Assembly: GCA_015657535.1 (NCBI GenBank)
Contig: JADHZB010000405.1
Span: 1 to 64,000 of the forward strand
Source of the DNA: Nephromyces sp. MM_2019
Lineage: Eukaryota > Apicomplexa > Aconoidasida > Nephromycida
Direction of reading: 5' to 3'
DNA length: 64,000 nt
Shown: positions 13,514-29,680 of the stretch, piece after piece
Layout of the letters: each line of letters begins with the position of its first letter
How positions within the stretch are numbered: position 1 is the first letter of the stretch
Program-made: the position numbers and the translations under genes
Notes under the pieces: model-generated
Told to the model about the DNA's origin: nothing
Database searches by the model: none
What the model saw: only the letters and a program-made list of their open reading frames with translations

Positions 13514-13736
13514 CAGACATACACACATATACCTTGAGAGTCTGCTTCAAAAGGAGTGAGGTTTCTCTTTCTTGTTCACACACTTCTGGGAATTGGTGCA
13601 TAAAATTCATTGACTGTTCAATAAATCCAAATTCTTTAATTGCTAATTTGTTAATGTCATCAAATGTTTTCAAGCAGTTTATATACACATTTTGATAAAA
13701 AGTGTATATAGTTAAAAAAAGTATAAATAATTTCAT
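10127..13736 (-). CDS. M20D-family protein, paralogue 3 (probable pseudoenzyme)
   Basis: Third copy, eight exons: 13736-13533, 13369-13226, 12809-12693, 12346-12162, 11865-11697, 11270-11052, 10773-10661, 10259-10127; 427 residues, uninterrupted. Intron phases match paralogue 1. N-terminal signal peptide (MKLFILFLTIYTFYQNVYIN). The catalytic face is degraded: ADMDALP reads SAFDAPD, HACGHD reads HVSGND (Cys and His ligands replaced by Ser and Asn), QPAEEGG reads QSKSENQ (general-base Glu replaced by Ser), FHVDP reads LQVDP, and about 20 residues containing the final His ligand are missing before DDFKINSDVLPIGA. In contrast, the lid motif GKGGHAAMHQQTIDP is intact. The open frame, clean splice sites and C-terminal FDEL (ER-retention-like) argue for an expressed, non-catalytic protein rather than a pseudogene; a binding or regulatory role is inference only. 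Confidence 0.85.
11890..12110. repeat. CA-rich repeat with ATGAAACACAC units, paralogue 3 intron 4
   Basis: Runs of ACACAC with interspersed ATGAAACACACACACAC units, in the intron between exons 4 and 5 of paralogue 3. It is GT-rich on the sense strand. Confidence 0.8.
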
Positions 13737-16224
13737 TACTGTGTATGTGTCACTAGGTTGAAGTATGTGTGTGTGTGTAAAGTGTGTTTGTGTGAAGTGT
13801 GTGTGTGTTGGTTAGAGTGTGTTTGTGTGTGGGTTAAAGTGTGTGTGTTTGGGTAAGTATATGTGTGTGTGGGTTCAAGTGTGTGAGTAGGTCGGTTCAA
13901 GTGTGTGCGTGGGAAAGTGGGGGTTCAAGTGTGTGGGTTGAAGAGTGAGTGTATGTCTCTATGGGTTTGGTTTGAAGTGTGAGTAGTGTGTGGTCTGAGG
14001 TCTGTATGTGTCTAGGTTGAAGTGCGTGTGTGTCTGGCTTAAAGTTTGTGTATTTGATAATATGTATATATATAGCTTGATTTTGTATCTGTGATTGCAT
14101 GTGTATGTCTGCTTTGATATGTGTTTGTAGATTGAAGTATCGAGTGAAGTGTGTATGTGGTTCGATGTTTGCTTGTGAATTTAAATATATGACAGTATTG
14201 GGTTGAGTGTACAGGTGAGGTATATTCAGAATTGTTTAGGTATTAACAAAATCTAAACAAATATGAAGTGCTTAAAAGCGAGTGTGTATGTATATGTTTC
14301 TAATGTTTGCGTAAATATGTGTGTATATATGTGGGAGAGTATATGTGTTTATATGTATGTGTACATTATGTACATATTTTGTGTGTGCTTGTGTATGTAT
14401 GTTTTTAAGTATGTTTTTGTGTATATTTATATGTATTTAGTGATAGTGTATGTTTAAAGTATGCAAGTATGTTGTGTGTATATAAGATGTATGTAATATT
14501 AATATTTGAGAATATTTGCTTCAATTAGTTAAGTTAACATCAATTTTTTTCAATTTGTGTGTATTTAATTTTGAGGGTATTTGTGCCTACAAGGATATAT
14601 TAAAATTCATTTTTATATATAGATTTTTTAGATTTACAATTACATTTATAAATATATTTATCTATACTTAAAGCATATTTTTATGCTTATATTTGCCCTT
14701 ATACTTGTATTTAAAACTAACTATTTAAACAAATATATAACAAATTTTTAAAAAAGTAAATATTTTATAATTTATTTGATGTCTACTTTTCAATGAATAA
14801 ACATAATATCAAATTCACAAATTATATGAATATTCAATGAATACTATAATGTGTTAAATATACATATAATATAGCATCTGACTTCTAAAATTCATATTTC
14901 CTATACATGATAAAACAATAATTCTTATTTACTCACACACAAAATATACACATTTCAATAGTTGTTATATTTATTTGATTATTTGTAAACTATTTAGTTA
15001 GAAAAAGTAGTTTTAAAATATCCAATATGAGATCAGTAAATTAGTTATGAATGTTATCACAATATCATCAAAACATTATATATGACTTTCACACAGTTCT
15101 TTTCATAATATAAATACTTTCCACACATATTTTTCGCAAGGTTTTTCAAGACATTTTCATTATATAAATGCTTTTCCACACATTTTTTATAATATACAAC
15201 TTTCACAACACATGCTTAATAATAAATATATACGTTCCAAACATTTTTCAATTATACATTTACATTTAAATAATGAGTATTGTAACAATATTTTTAATAT
15301 GTTGTATGTATTGAGTACTTTTCAAATTTACCCCATTAACACGATAATGTAAATCAATTAAATTAATTATCACAAAATGTAATAAAATAAAAATTCTTAA
15401 AAGAAGATTTATTAAAACATTTGAATTAGGAAATATACATTCATTTATTCGTAATTTTTATAAATTTTAATTATTTTCTTTTTGATTGCTTTTCCCCTTG
15501 CTTTTCTTTTCCTTTTCTTTTCCAATTAAAGCTTTACATTCTCTCTAGTGTGTATGGGCTTATGAATAAATCGAAATAAAGATTCAACAGGTCTTTGTCA
15601 CTAAGATTCTTAACTTCAAAACGTATCAATTTACTTATAACGATAAAACTATCAGTATCTACAAATTATTATAATTGAATAATAAATTGAATTGTATAAT
15701 CATTTTATTCCCCTTTGATTCTAACTAATAAATATGTTAGTTCGTTAAATGATTTAATCTGTATTTGACTTCATAATGAAAAATTTAGAGCTTCCTTGAT
15801 CTTTTCCATTATCTTTATTTTATTTTATCAAAACTGTGAGGAAGATTTTATAATAATACATACAAGTTGTAATGTAATTGCATTGCTACACGATGTTTCA
15901 ACTTTTACTAAGTATATTATAATATCAATGTGCACTGAGTATAATAAATCTAAAATATTTAACTTGATTATATTGCTAAGTTTTCAAATATTAAACATTC
16001 ATCTATAATGATTTTCATTTATTTTTACATTCTTTCAAACAATAATAAATAAATGTTAACACTGTTTTAAACAGCCTTGAATATTTATACTTTTCCGAGT
16101 TATAATAAATGAATGAATATAATGAGTACTACATATATTGTATGAATAAGGAAGGTTAAAACAAGTTGTTGGTGTAAAGAAACTTTATGAAAAATATAAC
16201 AACTTAGTTATTTTTCACTTATTT
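13737..16224. other. Upstream region of M20 paralogue 3, no gene seen
   Basis: 13740-14060 is a degenerate GT-rich minisatellite with a recurring GGTT(C/A/G)AAGTGTGTG word. From 14500 to 16224 the sequence is plain AT-rich DNA. Open frames such as 15796-16008 show no conserved pattern. Confidence 0.6.
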
Positions 16225-17076
16225 AGGAAACTGTCATAGCTGAGTTATGCAAATTTAATGATTTCAATGAATTAAAATAAACTTGTTTTAAGCACACACA
16301 ATCACCAAATCCTACTTTTGATTTACCAATTAACCTTTCAAATAGCTCTTGTATTCCCATGCTAGTTTCAACAGTACACTCTCCGAGTATTTTAATAGTT
16401 TGCTAACATTCTGAAGCTTTTTTGAATTGAATAACTTTACAAAAACAAGTCTTCCTTCATTGATGCCACTTTTTATCCTTATTATCCTCGAATCTTTGAA
16501 TTGCTTTATTTAGGCACTGTAATAATTTTCTTATTTTCTTTCATGTTGGTGGGGGAATCTCAATATATCCTTAATTCTCCAAAACAGTCTGTATCACTCC
16601 TACAAATACAGTCACTTTTTCATTTACTCTTATTATTTCTCTAAGCATTACTAAAGAGTTTCATATACCGTACCCACTGCCATAGTGATTCAAAAATGCT
16701 GTTTTATAACTCCCACCAACTTTGAACTACCAATATCGTAAGCTTATTCTCCCTAAATGATAGTACATGACCTTTGAGGCTTCTAAATCTACTAAAATCA
16801 ATTTCATATGAACATATCTATCAACTACAAATCAATGCAAGTAATCTCAAATAGATATTGCTAACTTTCAATAAAATCTCCATAAGAAACTTATTGTTAG
16901 TGCAAGAATCATCATCTGTAATACAACACTACTCCTCTAATCTCACGTTCTGATTCCACTAGAAATTAGATTCTCCAAAACTTACCTGATTTCTACAGTA
17001 TTATTTTATGCTGAAAGTTAACTCTTAAGGTCTTTGTTGCTATCCAATAATCCTTACAATATTTTAATTCTCTACC
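16225..17076 (-). pseudogene. Probable decayed coding sequence, family unknown
   Basis: The minus strand here reads as protein-like segments in changing frames, interrupted by stops, with no single splice model that joins them using introns of the size seen elsewhere (43 nt or more). Segments include one containing MLREIIRVNEKVTVFVGV (near 16650-16575), one with KDILRFPHQHERK just after a +1 shift, one with CLNKAIQRFEDNKDKKWHQ (near 16516-16460), and a C-terminal stretch containing ECTVETSMGIQELFER and GKSKVGFGDCVCLKQ, ending at a stop near 16225. Base composition (C- and T-rich on the + strand) differs from the flanking AT-rich DNA. I read this as an old gene broken by at least two frameshifts and several stops; an intron-rich live gene that I failed to splice is the alternative. 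No family recognised. Confidence 0.4.
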
Positions 17077-17304
17077 CTAGATTATATTTTTTCACCAATT
17101 AACAAAGAGTATATTTATTCCGCTCTGTAACTTAATGATATTATACTAGGATCCTTACCCGATATCCTTCCGACTCTTTATCTAATATTTACTTACCTTA
17201 TCTTAAATCAAAATTCACCCATGAAATTGCCTTTACATACAAAAAAATATACCTAAATCTTTATATATACCTAAGACACATCATTACATCTATGCAGAAT
17301 AACC

Positions 17305-18804
17305 ATGAAGAATAAGACCCTATGGATATGTCCAATACTTAATTTGAACACTACACTAAATACCAATCTACATACACTCCACAATTGTCATTCAAGTTTT
17401 ATAAAAACAAACTTTAAGAACTATTCTCAAATATGTGATCGACCTACACATGTGTGTAACACGCATTCAAACAAGGGGATTCACTTTTTAGCTTACTCTA
17501 CACATACACGAGAACACACTCTTTACCTAAATGAAGTCAGTAATACTCTACAGGTACCGAGATTTTGATAAACTAACTGATATATAGACACTTACACAAT
17601 TATATACACATATACATAAGTATAAAAACATATATAAATAAGTTCTATCAGTTATATCGTCTGTGTGTTATATGTAGCATCTATATGACACGATTGAGGC
17701 AGCTCAACTCGATGAAATTGAATCTTTGGAATTTGTGGTAATATAAATAATTTAACAACACAAATACTAGCACTATGCTATTTATATAGCTCTATTGTAG
17801 CACTTTTTTTTCACAGACACACCATCAACAAATACACTCATATCAAATAAGTATATTCTATGGATATAGCAGACATATAAATCCAAAATCATAATCAAAA
17901 TAATAAATATTTTCAACTTTTACAAACTATAGATAAAACCTGAATATATTTGCACCCACAGTAACTAGCAAAATATTTACTCTTTTACACATTTTCATTA
18001 GGAAGGAGTTCTAATGATTGAGTTTACTGATGATAAAGGCTCAATTGTACTTAACCGACATTATATAACTGAACAAATTTGGTATTCCTGCCCACTTAGG
18101 TATGTGTACTGTGTGTATGTATTGATATAATTCAAAATTACATTTCTACTAATAACATTTTCTATTCATTTCCATATTGATACAATTAACCAGCTATGTG
18201 TGTACAAATACAATTCTGTACTTTTGTAATTGTAAATATTTGGATCATATATATAAGATCATGTATAGATGTTTACGAGTGTGTCTTTTTAAGTATATAT
18301 AGGTTTTCTATTTTTGTGTGTTTCTGAATTTATATTTAAATTTTTCGAAACCTAATTTTAGTGGGGCACAATACTTTGAGTACACTTCAACACCCAAATG
18401 GATTTCAAATCGAACAGGTAATAACATGTTTAGATATATATTTAGATATGTAACACTTAAAATACCCCATATCTGAAACTTCAGTATATTAAACATTCAC
18501 ATACACGCACACACATACGTTAAAAAAATCACACACATACGTTAAAAAAAATCACACATATACGTTTAAAAAAATCACACACATACACAATCATTATAAA
18601 GTATTGTAGTTAAGTGATTAATTCATATTCAAATCGTATATGACATATGGATCTCTTGTGGAAATAAATATTAATTTATTTATTCAGCGAATTATATATT
18701 TATATATATATTAAATATTTTGTGCAGGGAAGAGTGTATATGAAACATTAAGTGAAGATATTTATAAATATTGCCAAAAATATATAAAATTTGATCAAAA
18801 ATAA
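17305..18804 (+). CDS. Frataxin, mitochondrial iron-sulfur cluster assembly
   Basis: Frataxin activates the cysteine desulfurase complex (NFS1-ISD11-ISCU) in the mitochondrial matrix. Five exons: 17305-17553, 17678-17737, 18002-18099, 18362-18417, 18728-18804; 179 residues. The N-terminal 75-80 residues are unlike mature frataxin and would hold the transit peptide. The domain follows: acidic first helix HLYDTIEAAQLDEIESLEF (about 84-102), then EGVLMIEFTD, the strand GSIVLNRHYITEQ, the diagnostic IWYSCPLSGAQYFEY (frataxins: IWLSSPxSGPKRYDW) and the last helix VYETLSEDIYKYCQKY. Length and exon phases are consistent. The first exon's start is the only ATG in that open frame and lies within 230 bp of the remnant on the opposite strand. 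Intron 4 contains a short tandem repeat. Confidence is high for the family, lower for the exact N-terminus. Confidence 0.85.
18502..18600. repeat. Tandem repeat in frataxin intron 4
   Basis: Four near-copies of CACACATACGTTAAAAAAAT, period about 20-22 bp. Confidence 0.85.
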
Positions 18805-19782
18805 TGTCAGAAAAATCTACAAATTATTTATTTTACATTTTACTGATACCTTATAACATACACACACACACACACACCTTCTCTAAAATGTCATTGTGTG
18901 TGATGTTATGAATATATAAAGCTTAATTCACATTTAAAATTTTATTTAAGCATTTTTATTAACAAAAAATCAGTATTTTTATTTTATTTTTTTGAAAGAC
19001 ATATTTCAAGTTAAATAAATTGAAATAAACCTAAAAGTGTACACATTGTATACTTAAAAGATGATAATTAAACAAGATACATTTGACATAAATTAAATAT
19101 TAGCAAAACTATCAAATAACATATAAATCTACATACATTAAGCAAGCACATACATAAATATATATATGTATATAGGAGTTCACAAATATGATAAAATAAA
19201 GTTTTGTTTAATTTGAAAAAATAATCAAATTTTATAGATTATTTTTAAAAGTTTCAGTGGTGTATGATGTTCTTATAATTGTGTCTATATGTGTATGTAA
19301 GCTTAAATGTGCCTAAATATGTGTGTGTATATATCAAATTTTTTGCCATATTATAAATAATTTAACTAATACATCAACTTTTATAATTTAAAATTATAAA
19401 ATGACCTTCTATTTATTAATTCAAAGTATATATATATATATAAATATTTTTGTGTTTTGTGGGAATGCTTTTTTTAGGTTTATGTATATATGTATATATA
19501 TATATATATGTAAATGTGTGTATGTATATAATGAAATGAATGATGCTATTAGTAAATCTATTCACGTCTTAATCGTATATATGAATTTAAAAACTTTGTG
19601 ATTAATTATAAATGTTTAAATTATTTCTTGAAAATATTTGAATAAATATCTACAGTTTGATGGTGTAAATATCTACTTTATATTCATGCGTGTAAATAGA
19701 TATATTGTGCTAATTGTGTGTAAATATCTATTTAACCTCATGTATGTAAATATCTACTTTCTATTCATGTGTGTATAAATAT
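18805..19782. other. Convergent spacer between frataxin and enolase
   Basis: About 1 kb of AT-rich DNA separating the 3' ends of the two genes, with a short CA run at 18860-18880 and TATA tracts at 19425-19440 and 19490-19510. No coding pattern. Confidence 0.6.
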
Positions 19783-23790
<4,008 letters not shown>

Positions 23791-26700
23791 TTTGTCAAAA
23801 TTGTAATGTATTTCTGAGAATATAGTATTGAGTGTGAAAGAATTATTTAAAAAATGATATTGAGGATATTAAATAGATAAGGTATTAGTTACTTGAAAAA
23901 GAGGTTTAAAAAAATTAATATATCTTTAAAGTAATTCAGTGTTGTAAGTCAATTAAAATTATTAAGGAAATCATAAAATTGTGTGCTATTAATCTTGACA
24001 AATGCTTACAAAAGTTTCACTAGGTTACACAAATCAATAACAAACAAGTATTATGATGATGTGAGCAAAGTTTTTTTTTTACTATAATGTTGTTAAAATG
24101 CTTTACTTTAGTGTCGATCAATTTGTGCTTTTTTGTGTAGGTTGGTGAGTGTGAGCGCTTGCCTTTGTGCTTGTGTGTATAGCTTATATTTAGTGTGTCT
24201 AAGTAGCTAAAATTGTGGGTGATATGGGCTCAAAGTTTTCTGGATGTAGCTTCTAACAAGCAGTGCACACAGTGTGTGAGTGACAAGAGTTGTTATTGAT
24301 TATTCCCAGAGTCAGGCATATTTAGAAATAGCTTTTATAGATATGCGAATCGTGTGTGTATGAAAAAATTCATTATTACTGCCAATTATTCAAAGTAAGG
24401 AGCGTGTAGTTTGCACACACCTTCTAATTAAGGATAATAATTATTTCAATAGTTGTGATATATCCCACATTCGCTTTTTCAGTGTGTTTATATTCGAAAT
24501 AAGGTGTTAAAGTGAATTCAATTTTGCGAAATGTAATCAAACATAATGTGTCTATCACATCAAATTGCTTTTTTTAGTATATAATGTATTCTATATTATT
24601 TATTTAGTGTGCGATATTCCTAATATATGCCCATTTACAACAATATATGTGCTATTTTTATATTATATGTGTGCTATTTATAATATGTTAGCTGTTGTTC
24701 ATTACACAGCTACCTATATAACTTTATGTGTTTTGAGCTCGCTATCGTTTTATGTTTGTTTAGGATGTGTGCTGTGTATTGTTATTATTTTTATTTTTCT
24801 TCGTTTCTCATTTGCATAACCTGTAATAATGTTTTAAATTAAATCAATTTTAATTTAATTTTACTACTCAAAATTCCATTGGTGTGTATAAATAAATTTT
24901 ATAAATACATATATTATTGCTCAATAAGAATAATCTTTTCATTGATAGTTTATACTTTTTTAACTATTCAAAGTATGTGGAATTCCCGGCATTTATTTTA
25001 TTAATCTAATCTTAATAAAATACTTGCCCTTAATAATTTACAAAATTTTAACATAATTAGATTGATGATATTATTTATATGTTGAAATATTTTGATTATC
25101 TATAAAACTTACTGAAGAGTAGCAGCATTGAACTTGTTGAAACAGCTTGTGTGTCGATTTTTTATTCTAATAAATCATATTTATTTACAATTTTTGATGT
25201 AGCTCGGAATTTATAATTTAAGAATGAATTGGGAATATAATTTATATAAACAGCTTACAGCTCAACTATATTATATCAATTTACTCAATTTATAATACAA
25301 GGCTAACTTTTTGAACTTTATATCAAAAGTAATTAATTTTAATTTTTTTCTAAAAGTGTAGTTTTCCTAAATCTAAATATATAAACACATACCTTTTTAT
25401 TTTTCATATTATGTATATATATAGAATATGCTTTTTTAATCAGATAAAGATGTAGAATAATTACTTTTTATGTTTTAGCTATTATTAGAGCGTATATAGG
25501 CCTTTTCAAACTTAACATAAGCTAAAACATTTATTAATCAATTAAATTCTTATTTGTTTACCTTTTTAAAATTTTTTTGGGCAAATAAAAGTGTATTAAA
25601 TATCTAGCTCCTCTCCACCTTTTTGAAATTTATAAGGCATAATATAAAAATAAAATGAAATTTTGCACAATCTTTCAGTGCCTTCTTTCTCATGTATCTA
25701 GTTAATATATACTTATTATTACTTTGGAGCTACACTCCATATATTAATTTTGTAAAAGTCTTTTTTATAGTTATTTATTGAAGTATTATACTGTAATTAT
25801 GTTTATAGCTACTTGCTGAAGAATTAATTCACTGCTATGAGTGGTATGCCTCAATATTTTAAGATAAATTTTGTTTATTTGAGTTAGTTATAATTGCTAT
25901 TGTTAAGATGTAAAAATAAGTTAAAAAATTCTTCAATAGAAAGATAAATGAGTCTGTCGATGCATGAAATTGTAATTTCTGACGTTAAGTTTTAAATTTT
26001 GAGAAATTATAAAAGATTTGACTTTTTAATATTAGTTTTTCTCTAGACAATAATTTAATACCAAGTAGAATTATAACTCGGCAGTTAATTTCAGCGCTCA
26101 ATTTTATTTCAATTAGCTATAAATTCATTTTTTCTGACAAGTTATAAAAACTAGAATTGAGAAAAAATTAGGGGAAGAAAAATTCAATGAGTAAGTATAA
26201 ATAAAACCTTTTCAATATGCTTCACATCTTGATTACAGTGCATTTATTTGTGTGGTGGATTTTTAGTATTACAAATAACACTTATGATTTTATTATGGTA
26301 TAACATCTTATTTAAATTTCTCTTAACTTCTTATTTGTTATAAAACCATGAAATTGCTATCTAAGATAAAATTTCGTGATAAAATATAGTATGGAAAGGA
26401 TAAGATAATGTAATATTATCTCAAGATATGTAATTTTTAAATTTAAAAAAGTATCATATAAGTTATATTTTTGAATTATTGAAGTCAAATACAAATGGTA
26501 TCGTTTAAACTTGGTGCGCCTTTTTTTTTCTTAAGTACTATTTAACTGTAAATACTTTAGTTTGAAACCGATATTATAATATTTGCCAGTTCTTAAAATG
26601 AGATTGGAAAGACCATCACTATTTATCTTAGAAGTATTAACGGGAGAAAATGTTTGATATTCTTTATCAACTTGCTTATAGTAAAATTAAAATTATTCTT

Positions 26701-26913
26701 AAAATAAGTAGATTGGGAATATTATAATAATTGAAGAAAATGTGATATTTAACAATTACAATTACGATACCAACTTCACTCCAAATAATAATTTCAATAT
26801 ATAAAATTTAGTTTTATGTATATAAACTAAAAGAGAGTTCATTAGTAGGATCTTTTCATGATTATAAAATTAAATTCCTATTTTTTAACTCCTTAAAATA
26901 AAGGGAGTCATGT
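23791..26913. other. Enolase upstream region and gene-poor AT-rich DNA
   Basis: About 3.1 kb. GT-rich words persist to about 24.4 kb and then stop. I found no exon with credible splice sites; the frame at 24565-24819 is hydrophobic low-complexity. Confidence 0.55.
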
Positions 26914-28501
26914 TTAAAACGAAAAAAAGTTCAAAGTATCTGCATATTTCTTTTCAACCTGAAACCAAAACAAAAAGTTTCCATGAATAAATAAATATCG
27001 TTAGGCCAAAGTTTTTCTTAATCAAAATGAATGAGCATGATTATTAATTTGTAGTCTATATTTACATATGCTTGGTTAGGTATTTTTGAAATTGGATTTC
27101 AATTTCTAGGCCATACCATAGATTTTGCCTCAGGAAACTCTGCCAAGATTTCCAAAACAAGATGTGTCAGGACTTCTGTTAAACAATCAAATTATTTTAT
27201 GTTACATAAAGGTACTTAATAAAAGTAGGATCAGAGGTTAAGTAATTTCAACATGTGCACTTGAATAGGAGCCATTTTTAATATTTATATAAAACAAGAT
27301 CTATGTAAAAAACAAGCAGGCTGGAAACACGTAACAAAAGCATAGGGGGAAAAGCAAATGACATAGACTTACATAAAAACCTAAAACTAAAAAAGTGAAA
27401 ACAAAAATTGTATGTTTATAAGAACGAGTTATCAGGTGTGTCGCGTTAAATACATTTTATTAAACAAGATAAATTGATGATTGGTCGACATAACCTCGAT
27501 TCAAACAAGACAGCTTTGATTCCAAAAGTAAAGATTCTTTTCGACCACCTAGTTTCTGAATAAGCTGATAGTCAGTTTGACTCTGGGAAATGAGAAAAAT
27601 TATAAGCTTTACTTATTTTTACATTAAGATGTGAAGATATTGAGGGGAAATATATACTTGATTAATAATGCTTTTGTTATGTTTAGTGTTACCCTCTTTA
27701 TGTTGTGAACATGTTTTCGTTAAGTTTGAAAATAACAGGTCTGGATAATAAATAAAAAGCATGAATTTTTGGTATATTTTTTATTTTCCCTTTTTCAGTG
27801 AAAGGTGAGATTAAAAACTTTTAAAAGCCAATTTTGTTCATATAACTTAAACCTGCTTTATCTCCACGTTCACTACAGGTTTCAGATATCCTTCGTCTGT
27901 ATTTTAGAAATATATTTTAATATTACTAGGAAAATCGAAACAAAAGATAATTAAGTTGAAAGTGAGTGTAAGAGAATTAAAAAGTAAAAATTGGAACTCA
28001 ATTTGAAATTGAAAGCAAAATATATTCAAATTATTGAATAAAGTTAAGCAACTTAAAAAGTATGCAAAAAAAGTACTTAATGAATCCTAATATCAAGTTT
28101 TGTTTATTCAGTTCTTTTTGTAACTAGCACATTTCGTTTACTTTCTATAACTCTGTTGCTCTTCATATATGCTACTCCCACATGAATGTGGAATTTTTTT
28201 ATGTGCTTACAGATTCTATAAATGAGTAATGTATGCCTCTAAATGTCCCTCTATCCTTTTCTAATGAATATGAATAATATAAAAATTGTGAGTTATTATC
28301 AAATGTAAAAATTAATTTGAAAGAGAATTTCTGATTTTACCTTTGCTTTGGAGGTAGCTCACCTTTAAGTGGAGTTACCCAAACATCTTTTATTTCTTCT
28401 AAATCATCTACTTCGTGTGAATTTGAATTTTTGCATTCTTTTTCTTTAGAATCACTTGATTGATCATTATCCTCTGAAAATTGTGATTGTGAAATTTCCA
28501 T
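26914..28501 (-). CDS. Small acidic protein of unknown function, 116 residues
   Basis: Hand-spliced model of four exons: 28501-28341, 27580-27495, 27175-27117, 26958-26914, with consistent phases. The N-terminal 45 residues are acidic, Ser-rich and probably disordered (SQFSEDNDQSSDSKEKEC), followed by a motif-like DVWVTPLKGELPPKQSQTDY and a helical C-terminal half (GGRKESLLLESKLSCLNREV, then LTHLVLEILAEFPEAKSMVE) ending NFFSF. The second donor is GTTATG, unusual but also used at the membrane-protein gene at 60203, which supports it. I do not recognise the family. The short exons were found only because their frames join; if the second intron is misplaced the protein could instead end at 27457. 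Next gene upstream on the same strand ends 1.2 kb away. Confidence 0.5.
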
Positions 28502-29680
28502 TTTTAAATTCAATTTTGGGAAATTTTATATATTCAATTTATTAATTCAATTAAACAATAAATGTGATTGTCTAGAGTTATTTATTATTGACCTGGAAAT
28601 TTTGTTAAAGAGATAATCCACATAATAAGATTAGTGAACACTACTCGTTACAAACACATTAGCTTGTTTCTACTAGAAGTCAAATGAAATCTTCATAAGG
28701 TATGTAAAAATGGTCTCTTAAGCATATAATATACATCTTTAACGTCAATACTTAAAACACTCAAGTCATTTAAATCATACATTTTTTCTAGTTATTACCG
28801 ATACTAATACTATATGAAATATAAAACTCTTGAATTATAAATCTGAAGTGAAATTTATATAACATAGTAATGCTACGCTCTATAAAAGCAGATTTTTGAC
28901 AAATGCAAATCACTGGCATTAGTATATATCTTTTTTAAAAAATTTTAGGGAGACTTTTCGAATTAGCACACTTTATACATAATACTTTAGATTAACTTCA
29001 TTTTAGCAATTGTGTCTGATTTTAAAACTCCTTGGTTTTGTTATAAAAAAAAAATCGAATATAACTAAGTATAATTGATATGCTACCAATATTAAAGTTT
29101 ATTAAAGAAGTTTTATGTATTGGTGCATTATTATCATATTAACTAATCTGTTCGAAGTAAACTGAACTGTAATGAACGAATGATAATATCAGATATAAAA
29201 AAGTTTTATATTGGATTAAAATTAGTAATAGCTTTCATGAATCATTCCATTTGAAATGTATACAGCAGATTAATTTTTATGCAAAATCAAGTTTAAGTGT
29301 TGAATTAAGATCGAGTTTACGATAGTCAGTAACGTATTAGAAATTTGGATGAAATGCGATTTAATAAATGATAGGGTAATGGTATAGCTTCTTTCTGAAG
29401 ATTTTATTGATGAGAAAGGATTTTAAAAATTTCCGATTTATAATTACATTTGTATTATCAAATTTCTGAAATATGATAAGCCATGATATGAAGGCATATG
29501 TGATAGCAAGAGAAAGGGTGATACTTGCTGCATGTGTCTATTTTTTTAAATCAAGTGTGTTTAGGCAGGTGATATAATGTCTTATAACATCAACTCAAAA
29601 TTAAAACGAATGTAAATCTATAATTAGGCATGTTTATTGGCTGATTTAATGTTGTTGAGATCCCGTATTTAGAAGATGTC
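28502..29680. other. Intergenic region, no gene seen
   Basis: About 1.2 kb of AT-rich sequence between two minus-strand genes. No exon-like pattern. Confidence 0.55.

Noticed and set aside
24565..24819. 84-codon hydrophobic frame on the + strand
   Set aside because: Low-complexity and without conserved motifs or splice partners. A short real membrane peptide cannot be excluded.
27457..27495. Alternative end of the 116-residue protein at a stop at 27457
   Set aside because: Reading through gives GYVDQSSIYLV and stops. Splicing at GTTATG joins two further exons that look coding, so I preferred the longer model, but the evidence is not decisive.
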